From: Deminuibacter soli
GTDB taxonomy: Bacteria > Bacteroidota > Bacteroidia > Chitinophagales > Chitinophagaceae
NCBI RefSeq assembly: GCF_003412455.1
Contig: NZ_QTJU01000010.1
Coordinates: 122,762 to 186,761 of the forward strand
Reading direction: 5' to 3'
DNA length: 64,000 bases
This document shows, piece by piece, positions 27,380 through 35,318 of the stretch (position 1 is the stretch's first letter; every line of letters starts with the position of its first letter). Position numbers and translations under genes: made by a program. The notes under the pieces were generated by a model. The model ran no database searches. It was not told where the DNA came from and worked only from the letters and a program-made list of their open reading frames with translations.

Positions 27380-28948
27380 TTACTCTGTTGCTGCAAGCTG
27401 CAGTGCCGCGTAAGTATTCACTATCCCGCCTGATAAACACAATGCCGAAAAAGGCACCTGTTTTTCTGCACCGTTGATTTTGATGGAAACAGGGTGTGTT
27501 ATTTTTACGGCAGACCGCATGATAATATCTTTCACCTGTACAGCCGTTAATTTGGGATAGTAAGCCCTGATGGTGGCCGCAATGCCTGTAACCACCGGTG
27601 CAGCCATGCTGGTGCCGCTGTGCGTACCATATTGGGAGCCGGGTGTGGTGCTGTAAATATCCACACCGGGTGCAAACACATCTACACTGCGGGCGCCATA
27701 GTTCGAGAAGTTGGCCGCGAGGTGTTCATCATCTTTAATACCCGATGCACCTACTTCAATCCAGGCAGCTGCAACACCACTGCCATCAGCATATACACGG
27801 TTGGGAAAATTGGTAACGCTGTCGTTATTGCTGGCATCGTTACCGGCTGCATGTACCAGCAGCACGTCTTTTTTCATGGCATATTTCACCGCTTCATCTA
27901 TCACGCTTTTGCCTGGCGAATACGACTTACCAAAGCTCATGTTGATCACTTTTGCGCCATTGTCAACTGCATAACGAATACCGTTGGCAACGTCTTTGTC
28001 ACGCTCATCCCCATCGGGCACCACGCGTACGACCATTACTTTTGCCGCATTGCACACGCCCATGATACCTTTATTATTGGTGCGGCTGGCAGCAATAATG
28101 CCGGCCACATGCGTGCCATGGTCTGCAGAAGGGCCGGTAACATCCGGGTTGCCATAGTAGCGTTCACGGGCGTTGTTGTAATCGTCGCCCACCATATCGC
28201 GCGGGTCGAAGGAAAGATTGAGGTGATAATCCAGCTCCTGCTTAAAATGGTCGATGGTACCGCCAATGTCATCCTTGCGGATAGCTGCATATGACTTGCC
28301 ATCCTGCATTTGCTGCACAATGATTTCCACCACCTTTTTCTCGATGCCGTTGGCCGGTTTGTAAGCATTAAAATCAGCCACAGCAGGGGCATCTATGCCA
28401 ATACGTTTTACAATGGCATCAATGATATCGCCGAAACGTTGCGTATTGCGCAGTGCCATGGTGGCTTCCTGCAGTTTCTGGTTGTATTCGTTCTGCAGGC
28501 GCAGGTATTCGCTGTAGCCGGTAGTATCGGTACTTTTCCCGCCGGCACTGGTTAAATGGCTGAAACGCGGCTGCAGCAGGCGCAACAGGCGCACCAGTTC
28601 GGTATTGTCCTGGTTTACATCACCTTTGGCAGAGCCGATAAAATCCCAGCCATGTATGTCATCTGCATAACCATTGTGGTCATCATCTATACCATTGCCG
28701 GGAATTTCGCGGGTATTGGTCCACAGTATGTCTTTTAAATCTTCATGTGCGGTATCAGAGCCGCCGTCTATTACTGCAACCAGCACAGGGGCTGCCTGCC
28801 TGTTTTGCAGCAGTTCACGGTAGGCCTTTTCGGTGCTGGCGCCAAAAACGCTGTCTTTGTTCAGATCGAGGTTTTGCCAGTTCACCCGCTGGGCAGCCAG
28901 TTGCAATGAGCAGCCGGCAAAAGCAATCGTACACAGTTGTTTGATCAT
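27380..28948 (-). CDS. Secreted S8 family (subtilisin-like) serine peptidase
   Basis: A signal peptide (MIKQLCTIAF...LAAQ, residues 1-20) starts at the ATG at 28948; the frame extends to 28996 without a better start. The catalytic triad is Asp61 (VAVIDGG), His277 (DHGTHVAG) and Ser447 (HSGTSMAAP), with the oxyanion Asn370 in HAAGN. The distance from Asp to His is about 215 residues, far longer than in subtilisin (about 30), because of a mostly helical, charged insertion (about 110-265). No C-terminal sorting domain is visible. Its leader carries two GC-rich hairpins. Confidence 0.9.
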   Translation of the reverse strand: MIKQLCTIAFAGCSLQLAAQRVNWQNLDLNKDSVFGASTEKAYRELLQNRQAAPVLVAVIDGGSDTAHEDLKDILWTNTREIPGNGIDDDHNGYADDIHGWDFIGSAKGDVNQDNTELVRLLRLLQPRFSHLTSAGGKSTDTTGYSEYLRLQNEYNQKLQEATMALRNTQRFGDIIDAIVKRIGIDAPAVADFNAYKPANGIEKKVVEIIVQQMQDGKSYAAIRKDDIGGTIDHFKQELDYHLNLSFDPRDMVGDDYNNARERYYGNPDVTGPSADHGTHVAGIIAASRTNNKGIMGVCNAAKVMVVRVVPDGDERDKDVANGIRYAVDNGAKVINMSFGKSYSPGKSVIDEAVKYAMKKDVLLVHAAGNDASNNDSVTNFPNRVYADGSGVAAAWIEVGASGIKDDEHLAANFSNYGARSVDVFAPGVDIYSTTPGSQYGTHSGTSMAAPVVTGIAATIRAYYPKLTAVQVKDIIMRSAVKITHPVSIKINGAEKQVPFSALCLSGGIVNTYAALQLAATE

Positions 28949-28968
28949 CGTATCGGTATAATAAAAGG

Positions 28969-28988
28969 CGGGACTTTGCAATCCCGCA
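28969..28988 (-). terminator. Terminator-like hairpin just upstream of the S8 peptidase start
   Basis: On the - strand a GCGGGA stem, 8-nt loop and TCCCGC are followed by CTTTTATTATA. The hairpin ends about 20 nt before the S8 start codon. It is either the end of a short upstream transcript or an attenuator in the peptidase leader. Confidence 0.55.
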
Positions 28989-29094
28989 GCGCACAATAAT
29001 AAGTATTACACGAATTGAACGATCAATAGCGGCAATATTTCCAGGTATTTAAGAAATAATTAAGCCCTTATACAATGAACAATACTGAATAACG

Positions 29095-29197
29095 TTAAAT
29101 ACAACACCCGGCCTCGAAAAGCCGGGTGTTGAAATCTTTGTGCACATTACCGTGCATAGTATCCTCCCCCTTGAAAATTGTTTGTAGCATAAAAGTA
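29095..29197 (-). ncRNA. Candidate small RNA or leader unit upstream of the S8 peptidase
   Basis: A -7-like box TACTTTTA (29190-29197) lies 25 nt downstream of the palindrome at 29223-29235. After it comes ACAATTTTCAA, then a 20-codon frame (ATG at 29157, preceded by GGGGGAGGATACT). A strong hairpin follows, with 10-bp arms AACACCCGGC / GCCGGGTGTT (29103-29130). The same order of elements occurs at 31694-31793. The 20-codon peptide may be real given its good ribosome-binding site, but the hairpin lies inside it. Confidence 0.45.
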
Positions 29198-29222
29198 AAA
29201 TATGCCTGCTGCAATAACAATT

Positions 29223-29235
29223 TGTAACGGTCACA
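29223..29235. promoter_or_regulatory. TGTAACGGTCACA palindrome, 25 nt upstream of a -7-like box
   Basis: One of three near-identical 13-bp palindromes (one mismatch here). Its distance to the box at 29190-29197 is exactly 25 nt, the same as at 31819 and 59843. The centre falls near -44 of the inferred start, a usual place for an activator. The rest of the 28989-29421 gap contains only the small RNA-like unit. Confidence 0.5.
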
Positions 29236-29421
29236 GCAGTATGGTGTAACAAAAACGGGCTTTAAACGTAATAAGAAAATAGCAGTCTTATACCGGTATC
29301 CCGGAAAGGAAAACAAGGCTGTTCAGCACATTATAACCGATGAACAAGGCTGTTTTCCCTAAAACTGGTACGGGATATGCTATAATTTACCATCTTCGTT
29401 TTCAAAATCAAACAGGCTAAC

Positions 29422-29850
29422 ATGAAGTATTTACTGCTTTCGTTTCTTTTGCTGAGCACACTGTTTATGACGTCGTGTAAGAAAGAATACACTACCATTA
29501 ACCCCATCACTACGGTACAGTACACCATTCACCCCAACCAGTGGGTAGCTACTTCGGGCGACTATGGCAATGGTTTTAAAGTGGATATCCCGGTACCGGA
29601 AGTAACACAGGCAACGGTAGACTATGGTGCGGTGTCGGTATACCTTACCACCAATGCCAGTAACACTACCAGCCCTGATGTATGGGAAGCCATTCCTGAT
29701 GTAGTAGCGGGTTACAGCTTTGTTGCCCTGCATACGCTTGGTACGGTAACCATTGTTGCATCTGATCCGTATGCGCAAAATCTGAATCCCGATGTGGCTC
29801 CTTTCAATGGTGACATCGCGGTTAAAATCGCGATCCAGAATCCGAACTAA
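29422..29850 (+). CDS. Small lipoprotein of unknown function
   Basis: A 142-residue lipoprotein: a hydrophobic signal with lipobox FMTSC (Cys19), then KKEYTTINPITTVQYTIHPNQWVATSGDYGNGFKVDIPVPEVTQATVDYGAVSVYL. The short Ig-like or beta-sandwich body has no cysteines or catalytic pattern. Short lipoproteins of this layout are common in Bacteroidota and have no known role. It is a single unit with its own strong terminator. Confidence 0.7.
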   Translation: MKYLLLSFLLLSTLFMTSCKKEYTTINPITTVQYTIHPNQWVATSGDYGNGFKVDIPVPEVTQATVDYGAVSVYLTTNASNTTSPDVWEAIPDVVAGYSFVALHTLGTVTIVASDPYAQNLNPDVAPFNGDIAVKIAIQNPN

Positions 29851-29870
29851 CCCATCCAGCAATAGCTTAA

Positions 29871-29905
29871 AAAAGGGCGTATCTTATGCAGATACGCCCT
29901 TTTTT
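29871..29905 (+). terminator. Terminator after the small lipoprotein gene
   Basis: A perfect 14-bp stem (AAAAGGGCGTATCT and its complement) with a 5-nt loop and trailing T run; it is likely bidirectional. The remaining gap to 30097 holds a low-complexity stretch of CATCGTCCGTC-like words and nothing else recognisable. Confidence 0.9.
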
Positions 29906-30097
29906 AATCCGTAGCCCGATGACGGTTTAAGCTGGTGAGGCACCGGAAAAAGTCTAAAAAACAGTATTTTCTTTGTTCGCCCGGCCATCGTCCGTCTACC
30001 GTCCAACCATCGTTCGACCCTCGTTCATCTCAATTGCCGTATAAAGTCGAATACCGGCAGTAATAACCTGCCATGCCGGTACCAGGGTTTACGCACA

Positions 30098-31630
30098 TTA
30101 ACGTTCATGCACTGTTTTATTTATTTCCTTCACCACAATATTGGAGAACGCCGCTGTACCCTTATTGGCAAAGGCTACAACACCGGTTTGCGGCTGCAGG
30201 GGAAATACCAGGTCGGTAAGTACGTATTCGCCGTTGTTCACGAACACCTCCAGCATACACACATCGAATACAATTCTAAAACTGGCTTTTTCCAGTCCGG
30301 GTGCATGCAATGTATCCAGGCCGGTGTACAGGGTGCTGAAATTGTGCAGCCCGGCATTGGAGCGGTCTATTTCAAGGTTACCGGTGGCATTGTTGTACGA
30401 GATGATGGTGGTGTGCGCACTGTCCTGCTGCAGTGCTATGCCTGCAGAGGTGGCGTACGGCAGGGTAACATCGAACGATATGTCCAGTGCAGGTATGACG
30501 CTTTCGTACAAGGGATGTTCACCACTGGTAACCGTAAAGCCGGGCAGCGTGTGTGATTGCTTTACCTGTTTATCCAGTTCGGCCACGGGCCATTGCAGCA
30601 GGCGGTACTGCCCATTGTCTTTTTTGCGCAGCTGCAGCACGCGCGGCGTTGCGTACTGCCCCCTGAAGCCTTTGGTGGGTATATCATTGGCATAACGCCA
30701 GTCATTGGCCCAGCCAAGCATAATAACACGCCCGTCTGCGGCAGGTATATTGTTCCAGGTAATGCCTGCATAATAATCCTTACCAAAATCAACATACAAA
30801 GGATATGGTGCCTGGTCGGCGATGAACTGTTTGCCATTGAATACACCGGTGAAGTATTGCATGGCGCGGTAGCCTTTTACTTCGTGACCGGCGGACAAGG
30901 TAAGCAGCCATCTTTTTTCTGCAGTGCCTTCCACCGGCACTTCCGTAATATCGGGGCATTCCCATACTTCACTGATGTCACCGATACCGCCGAAATCGCT
31001 GAGATAGGTCCATTGCTTTAAATCGGGAGAGCTGTAAAAACGCACTTTGTATTCATCGGGTTTGGCCAGTACCAGTATCCATTGTTTGCCTGGCGTGTAC
31101 CAAAATATCTTGGGATCCCTGAACTCGGTGCTTTTAATGTCGAGCACCGGGTTGCCTGCATAACGCGTCCAGGTTTTGCCATCATCGGTGCTGTAAGCCA
31201 GCTGCTGCTGTTGCGACTGCACCTTGCCGCCTTTTTCAATGTGCGCAGTATACATGGCCACCAGGGGCGGCTGTGCCGCTGTGCCAAAGCCGGAAGTATT
31301 AAGACTGTCCGCTACGGCACAGCCGCTGAAAATCATAGTGGTGCTGCCATCCGGATTGGTGAACTCAGGGATGGCCAGCGGTTGTTGCTGCCAGTGGAAC
31401 AAATCGTTGCTCACCGCATGCGCCCAGCTCATGTGCCCCCATTTGTCGCCAAAGGGATTGTACTGGCAAAACAGGTGATACTGCCCGTTGTGGTATACGA
31501 GACCATTGGGATCATTGATCCAGTTGGAATCAGTAGAAAAATGAAAAAGCGGCCGGTAGGTTGGCATATTGTCCTGGGCATTCGCCTGTAGCAGCTGCAA
31601 TAACAGCAGCAGGAAGAATAGATGTTTCAT
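30098..31630 (-). CDS. GH32 family fructan hydrolase (levanase/inulinase/invertase type), secreted
   Basis: Cleaves beta-fructosidic bonds of fructans or sucrose. A signal peptide ends LQANAQ (residue 19). The GH32 five-bladed propeller shows the nucleophile Asp40 in WINDPNG (37-43), the transition-state stabiliser Asp172 in EFRDPK, and the acid/base Glu224 in WECPD. The C-terminal beta-sandwich module begins near residue 365 and ends with LEVFVNNGEYVLTDLVFP. The start at 31630 (MKHLFFLLLL) is chosen over the longer frame because it begins the signal peptide. Substrate range (inulin or levan) cannot be settled. Its leader has a hairpin and an upstream palindrome. Confidence 0.93.
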   Translation of the reverse strand: MKHLFFLLLLLQLLQANAQDNMPTYRPLFHFSTDSNWINDPNGLVYHNGQYHLFCQYNPFGDKWGHMSWAHAVSNDLFHWQQQPLAIPEFTNPDGSTTMIFSGCAVADSLNTSGFGTAAQPPLVAMYTAHIEKGGKVQSQQQQLAYSTDDGKTWTRYAGNPVLDIKSTEFRDPKIFWYTPGKQWILVLAKPDEYKVRFYSSPDLKQWTYLSDFGGIGDISEVWECPDITEVPVEGTAEKRWLLTLSAGHEVKGYRAMQYFTGVFNGKQFIADQAPYPLYVDFGKDYYAGITWNNIPAADGRVIMLGWANDWRYANDIPTKGFRGQYATPRVLQLRKKDNGQYRLLQWPVAELDKQVKQSHTLPGFTVTSGEHPLYESVIPALDISFDVTLPYATSAGIALQQDSAHTTIISYNNATGNLEIDRSNAGLHNFSTLYTGLDTLHAPGLEKASFRIVFDVCMLEVFVNNGEYVLTDLVFPLQPQTGVVAFANKGTAAFSNIVVKEINKTVHER

Positions 31631-31656
31631 TGCGGCAAGATTTGTTGTGCAGCCTG

Positions 31657-31793
31657 TTAGGCCTGTTCTAAAATACGCTGTTTTTTGCAAAAGGCCCCGC
31701 CTGAAGAGGCGGGGCGCATTTCTTTAAAAGGAACCAAAACTAAAATGCCGAACGAAACAACGATTGAAAATTGTACTGTATGAGATAAAAGTA
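31657..31793 (-). ncRNA. Candidate small RNA or attenuator leader upstream of GH32
   Basis: The -7-like box TACTTTTA (31786-31793) lies 25 nt from the palindrome at 31819-31831. Eleven bases after the box is ACAATTTTCAA, identical to the unit at 29095-29197. A 9-bp GC stem with loop CTTC (GCCCCGCCT and its complement, 31694-31715) and then CTTTTGC follows about 65 nt further on. A 20-codon frame (31719-31657) overlaps the hairpin, again as in the other unit. It could end a short RNA or act as an attenuator before GH32, 64 nt downstream. Confidence 0.45.
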
Positions 31794-31807
31794 TGCAAAA
31801 GCTTTTA
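31793..31807. promoter_or_regulatory. Second copy of the 15-bp AAAAGCTTTT element
   Basis: Identical to 7353-7367 (ATGCAAAAGCTTTTA) and here followed by TGCA. It overlaps the -7/-33 spacer of the candidate GH32 leader promoter and so could be a repressor site. Confidence 0.35.
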
Positions 31808-31818
31808 TGCAAATAAAC

Positions 31819-31831
31819 TGTAACGGTTACT
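31819..31831. promoter_or_regulatory. TGTAACGGTTACT palindrome upstream of the GH32 leader
   Basis: This differs from the perfect palindrome at 59843-59855 only in the last base and is again 25 nt from a -7-like box (31786-31793). Confidence 0.5.
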
Positions 31832-31919
31832 CGCATAAATGGCAGCGTTTTATGTGTATATGGTGTCGCTTTCGCAGCTAGCGCCATTTTAAGTATATTG
31901 CCCTATTAATGCCCACGCT

Positions 31920-33284
31920 ATGATGATCACTGTACTTGCCGCAGCAGCCGCACTGCTGGCCGGCATATTGCTTACCTGGTTTATTTTTTACAACAAACTG
32001 CGACAGCAGGCGCAAATACATGCAGCAGAGCAGCAAACGCAGCAGCAACTGAACATACAACTTTCCACAACTGCCGCTGTGCTGGAACGCGAAAAAGCAA
32101 CCCTGCAGCAGGACAAACAACACCTGCAGCATCAGCTCGATGCAAGCAATACCTCCCTTCATGAAACACACCGCCAGCTGGCCGCCCTTGAAGAAAAGCT
32201 GCATTACCAGCGGCAATTGTACCAGCAACAAAAACAGGACCTGGAACAGCTGGGCACTACACTTAAAAAAGATTTTTCGCTGCTGGCCAATAATATCCTT
32301 GACGAAAAAACGCAGCGGTTTAACGAAACACAACAGAAAGAACTCGACACCTTACTGGCGCCGCTGAAGGCCAATCTCACTGCTTTTAAAGAGCAGGTGG
32401 AGAAGACCTACAAAACAGAATCTGACGACAGGATTTCATTGCGCGAGCAGGTAAAGCACATGATGACATTGAATGAAACCTTATCCAAAGAAGCACGCGC
32501 ACTGACGGCTGCATTAACCGGCAACACCAAGAAACAGGGTGACTGGGGTGAACTGATTCTTGAATCCATACTCTCCTACTCCGGCCTGCAGAAAGGCATT
32601 CATTATTTTACACAGGAAACATCGCAGGATGAACAGGGCAACCGCATACGGCCGGATGTTTTAGTCAAATATCCTGACAACCGCATCATCATTATCGATT
32701 CAAAAGTATCACTGGTGCATTATGACCAGTTATGCCGCGAGCAGGACGAAACACTGATGCCCATACATCTCAGGAACATGCAGCAATCTATCCGCAATCA
32801 TATTGACGGGCTGCACAGCAAAAATTATAGCCAGATCAATGATTCGCTGGATATGGTGATTATGTTTATGCCAGTTGAAGCGGCTTATATCACGGCATTA
32901 CAGCACGATCCTGAACTGCAGCATTACGCCTATAAAAAACAAGTACTGCTGATCAGTCCGGCCAATCTTACACTGGCCATGAAACTGATCTACGATATGT
33001 GGAAACGCGACGCCATTGATAAAAATGCAGAAGCAATAGCAGAGCGTGCAGGTAAGCTGTATGATAAACTTGCGGGCTTTATCGACAACTTTGAGAAGAT
33101 AGGCAAAGTGCTGGGCACATTGCAGGGCACTTATGATGATGCGTTCCGGCAGCTGGCTACAGGCCGCGGCAATGTGGTGCAACAGGCAGAGCAGATGAAA
33201 CAGCTGCACATCAAATCTGCCAGGCAGATACCGGCTGCTTATTTAAACGATGCAGCTACAGAAGAAACGCAGTTGAATACATAA
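31920..33284 (+). CDS. rmuC: DNA recombination protein RmuC
   Basis: RmuC-type protein: an N-terminal membrane anchor (residues 3-25), a long Gln-rich coiled coil (about 30-190) and then the conserved nuclease-like core (GDWGELILESILSYSGLQKGIHYF, RPDVLVKYPDNRIIIIDSKVSL, MVIMFMPVEAAY, VLLISPANLTLAMKLIYDMWKRD). In Escherichia coli RmuC limits DNA inversion rearrangements. The core resembles PD-(D/E)xK enzymes, with IIDSK fitting the catalytic strand. Length (454 aa) is normal. It is a single + strand unit with no partner. Confidence 0.93.
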   Translation: MMITVLAAAAALLAGILLTWFIFYNKLRQQAQIHAAEQQTQQQLNIQLSTTAAVLEREKATLQQDKQHLQHQLDASNTSLHETHRQLAALEEKLHYQRQLYQQQKQDLEQLGTTLKKDFSLLANNILDEKTQRFNETQQKELDTLLAPLKANLTAFKEQVEKTYKTESDDRISLREQVKHMMTLNETLSKEARALTAALTGNTKKQGDWGELILESILSYSGLQKGIHYFTQETSQDEQGNRIRPDVLVKYPDNRIIIIDSKVSLVHYDQLCREQDETLMPIHLRNMQQSIRNHIDGLHSKNYSQINDSLDMVIMFMPVEAAYITALQHDPELQHYAYKKQVLLISPANLTLAMKLIYDMWKRDAIDKNAEAIAERAGKLYDKLAGFIDNFEKIGKVLGTLQGTYDDAFRQLATGRGNVVQQAEQMKQLHIKSARQIPAAYLNDAATEETQLNT

Positions 33285-33287
33285 AAA

Positions 33288-33313
33288 AGCGCCCCCGCAT
33301 TAACGGGTGCGCT
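33288..33313 (-). terminator. Hairpin terminator, best on the - strand
   Basis: A 10-bp stem with one mismatch (AGCGCCCCCG / CGGGTGCGCT) is followed on the - strand by TTTTTTATG. This supports transcription of the small - strand frame that ends at 33339 and may also stop rmuC. Confidence 0.6.
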
Positions 33314-33338
33314 GTAGTGGAGAAATCCGGAACTAAGT

Positions 33339-33497
33339 CTATTTTGCGGCAAGGGCTGTACTGCCTGCACGTTTCCTGATCTTTTCCTGCATCTGTTTAA
33401 ATGCGGATGCAAACATCACGAACTTGCTTTGGGCATGACCCCAGTCAATGTCATCTTCTTTAAAAAAAGTTTGCAGATATTGTCTGCCATGTGACAA
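33339..33497 (-). CDS. Possible small protein (52 aa), TTG start or frameshifted
   Basis: Read from a TTG at 33497, this gives a 52-residue product ending with DDIDWGHAQSKFVMFASAF and a basic helix. It has protein-like composition and a terminator downstream. An ATG at 33490 lies in another frame; a single extra T in the seven-base homopolymer at 33462-33468 would join it to the same C-terminus (MADNICKLFFKEDD). So the gene is either TTG-started or carries a one-base frameshift, natural or from sequencing. I do not recognise the family. Confidence 0.4.
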   Translation of the reverse strand: MSHGRQYLQTFFKEDDIDWGHAQSKFVMFASAFKQMQEKIRKRAGSTALAAK

Positions 33498-33900
33498 TCC
33501 TTATCATCGAAAAAAAAATTGCGCCAGAGCAAGTACTTTTCGCATTTGCGTAGATTTAGGGGTTAATAAAACAGCTTTACACGGGGAGTGATTAAAGCTA
33601 CATTATTTTATAATTTGGTGAAAAGAAAAATTATTCCATCTTTGCGGCACATTATTCAATAACCCTTAACTGCAAGCGGAGGGTATTATATATGCTGGAA
33701 CAATACACACATATCATCTAAGCCGGCCAGGTTACGCACAGTAACCGCATTTACTTCACGCCGGAAATTTTCATCCATTTTACGTAACAGAACAGGTATG
33801 GCAATGCACTGACTGCATGCGCATAATTGGGCTATGCCCTGCCTGTAAACCGCGTACACGGCGTTGCAATACGCATGCGCCATTGTATGCAGCACAGTAT
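33498..33900. other. Long leader/intergenic region before rtcB
   Basis: A possible + strand promoter lies near 33618-33650 (ATTTGG ... CATCTTTG). Next comes a 9-codon frame at 33692-33721 (MLEQYTHII) behind an unusually good ribosome-binding site (GCGGAGGG), and a GGTTAC-GCACA-GTAACC hairpin (33730-33746). The frame of rtcB is open from 33817 but the added residues are unlike RtcB. This could be a regulatory leader; no riboswitch class is recognised. Confidence 0.35.
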
Positions 33901-35307
33901 ATGAAAACTGTAATACAACTCAAAGAATTGAGCAAGCTCGGCTATACATCCAATATTGGCCGCAGCATTGCACTCGGCATTATTGCCAAACACTGCAAAC
34001 ACGAAAGCAAAACACACATTGTACAACGTTTGCAGGAGATACTGGCGCAACCCGCGCTTTATACAACCGATATGATCTGGGGTAAACTGGCGCAGCATTT
34101 TTGCGGTGATGCAACAGAAAAAAAGTTCACCGTATATGCACTGCGCAACGAAAACGACATGGTACCCTGCAAGGTATACGGCGGCGTAAACATAGAAAGC
34201 AGCGCCAAGCAACAGATGCATACCGCATTGCAATTGCCGGTTGCCATACAGGGTGCACTGATGCCTGATGCACATGGCGGCTACGGACTGCCCATTGGCG
34301 GTGTGCTGGCCACACAAAATGCAGTGATACCCTATGCTGTAGGTGTTGACATCGGCTGCCGTATGGCGCTTACTATTTTTAGTGAAAATGAAAAATATGT
34401 ACAGCGCTATGCGTACCAGGTGAAAGAAGCCATACGTGCACACACGCATTTTGGTATGGAAGGCGGACTTGAAACAAAACAGCAGCATGCCGTACTCGAC
34501 AGCAATGCGTTTTCAGCCACGCCCCTGCTTAAAAGCCTGCACGGTAAAGCTGCACGGCAGCTCGGCAGTTCAGGGGGCGGCAATCATTTTGTAGAGTTCG
34601 GCACCATCGAAATTTACGCAGGCAACCAGCTGGGTATTACACCGGGGCAGTATACGGCGTTGCTTTCGCATTCGGGCTCGCGCGGACTGGGCGCAGCCAT
34701 TGCCATGCATTATTCAAAACTGGCGCGCGACACCTGCAAATTGCCTTCGTATGCGCAGCACCTGGCATGGCTTGATATGAACAGCGAAGCCGGACAGGAA
34801 TACTGGCTGAGCATGAACCTGGCAGGCGATTATGCCGCTGCCTGTCATGAACGCATACACGCCAGCATGGCTAAAACACTGGGCCTGCAGGTGATGAACA
34901 GCATCAGCAACCACCACAATTTTGCCTGGCAGGAAACCATCAATGGCAGCAATGCCATTGTGCACCGCAAAGGAGCTACGCCTGCACATGAAAATGAACC
35001 AGGCATTATACCCGGCAGCATGACCACAGCCGGTTATCTTGTTTGCGGCAAAGGCGATCCGCAATCATTGTACTCTGCATCGCATGGTGCAGGCAGGGCC
35101 ATGTCGCGGCAGAGCGCCAAAGCAAACTTTACCCGTTCTGCGCTCAATAAACTGTTGTCGCAACAGCAGGTAACGCTGATCGGCGGCAGCACGGAAGAAG
35201 CACCGGCAGCCTATAAAAACATTGAACAGGTAATGCAGCAGCAACAGCAGCTGGTAACTGTTCAGGGGAAATTTATGCCACGTATTGTGCGCATGAACAA
35301 AGATTAA
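33901..35307 (+). CDS. rtcB: RNA ligase RtcB, PrfH-associated (RtcB2) type
   Basis: A GTP-dependent ligase joining 2',3'-cyclic phosphate and 5'-OH RNA ends. All RtcB signatures are visible: VGVDIGCRM with Cys153 (146-155), GGGNHF (225-230), SHSGSRGLG (256-264), HRKGATPA (355-362), and SASHGAGR (392-399) with His395 as the guanylylated residue. The ATG at 33901 starts the MKTVIQLKELSKLGY segment typical of the family. The gene is 11 bp upstream of prfH. The RtcB2-PrfH pair is known to repair ribosomes whose 16S rRNA was cut in the decoding centre, which is the likely role here. Confidence 0.95.
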   Translation: MKTVIQLKELSKLGYTSNIGRSIALGIIAKHCKHESKTHIVQRLQEILAQPALYTTDMIWGKLAQHFCGDATEKKFTVYALRNENDMVPCKVYGGVNIESSAKQQMHTALQLPVAIQGALMPDAHGGYGLPIGGVLATQNAVIPYAVGVDIGCRMALTIFSENEKYVQRYAYQVKEAIRAHTHFGMEGGLETKQQHAVLDSNAFSATPLLKSLHGKAARQLGSSGGGNHFVEFGTIEIYAGNQLGITPGQYTALLSHSGSRGLGAAIAMHYSKLARDTCKLPSYAQHLAWLDMNSEAGQEYWLSMNLAGDYAAACHERIHASMAKTLGLQVMNSISNHHNFAWQETINGSNAIVHRKGATPAHENEPGIIPGSMTTAGYLVCGKGDPQSLYSASHGAGRAMSRQSAKANFTRSALNKLLSQQQVTLIGGSTEEAPAAYKNIEQVMQQQQQLVTVQGKFMPRIVRMNKD

Positions 35308-35318
35308 AACATATAACA

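Noticed and set aside
33686..33895. A 69-residue - strand frame opposite the rtcB leader
   Set aside because: It is Cys-rich at its start, has no recognisable domain and overlaps the leader and probable start region of rtcB. A gene remnant cannot be excluded but is not supported.
33817..33900. Longer RtcB start at 33817
   Set aside because: The added 28 residues are Cys/Arg-rich and unlike RtcB; the ATG at 33901 fits the family N-terminus.
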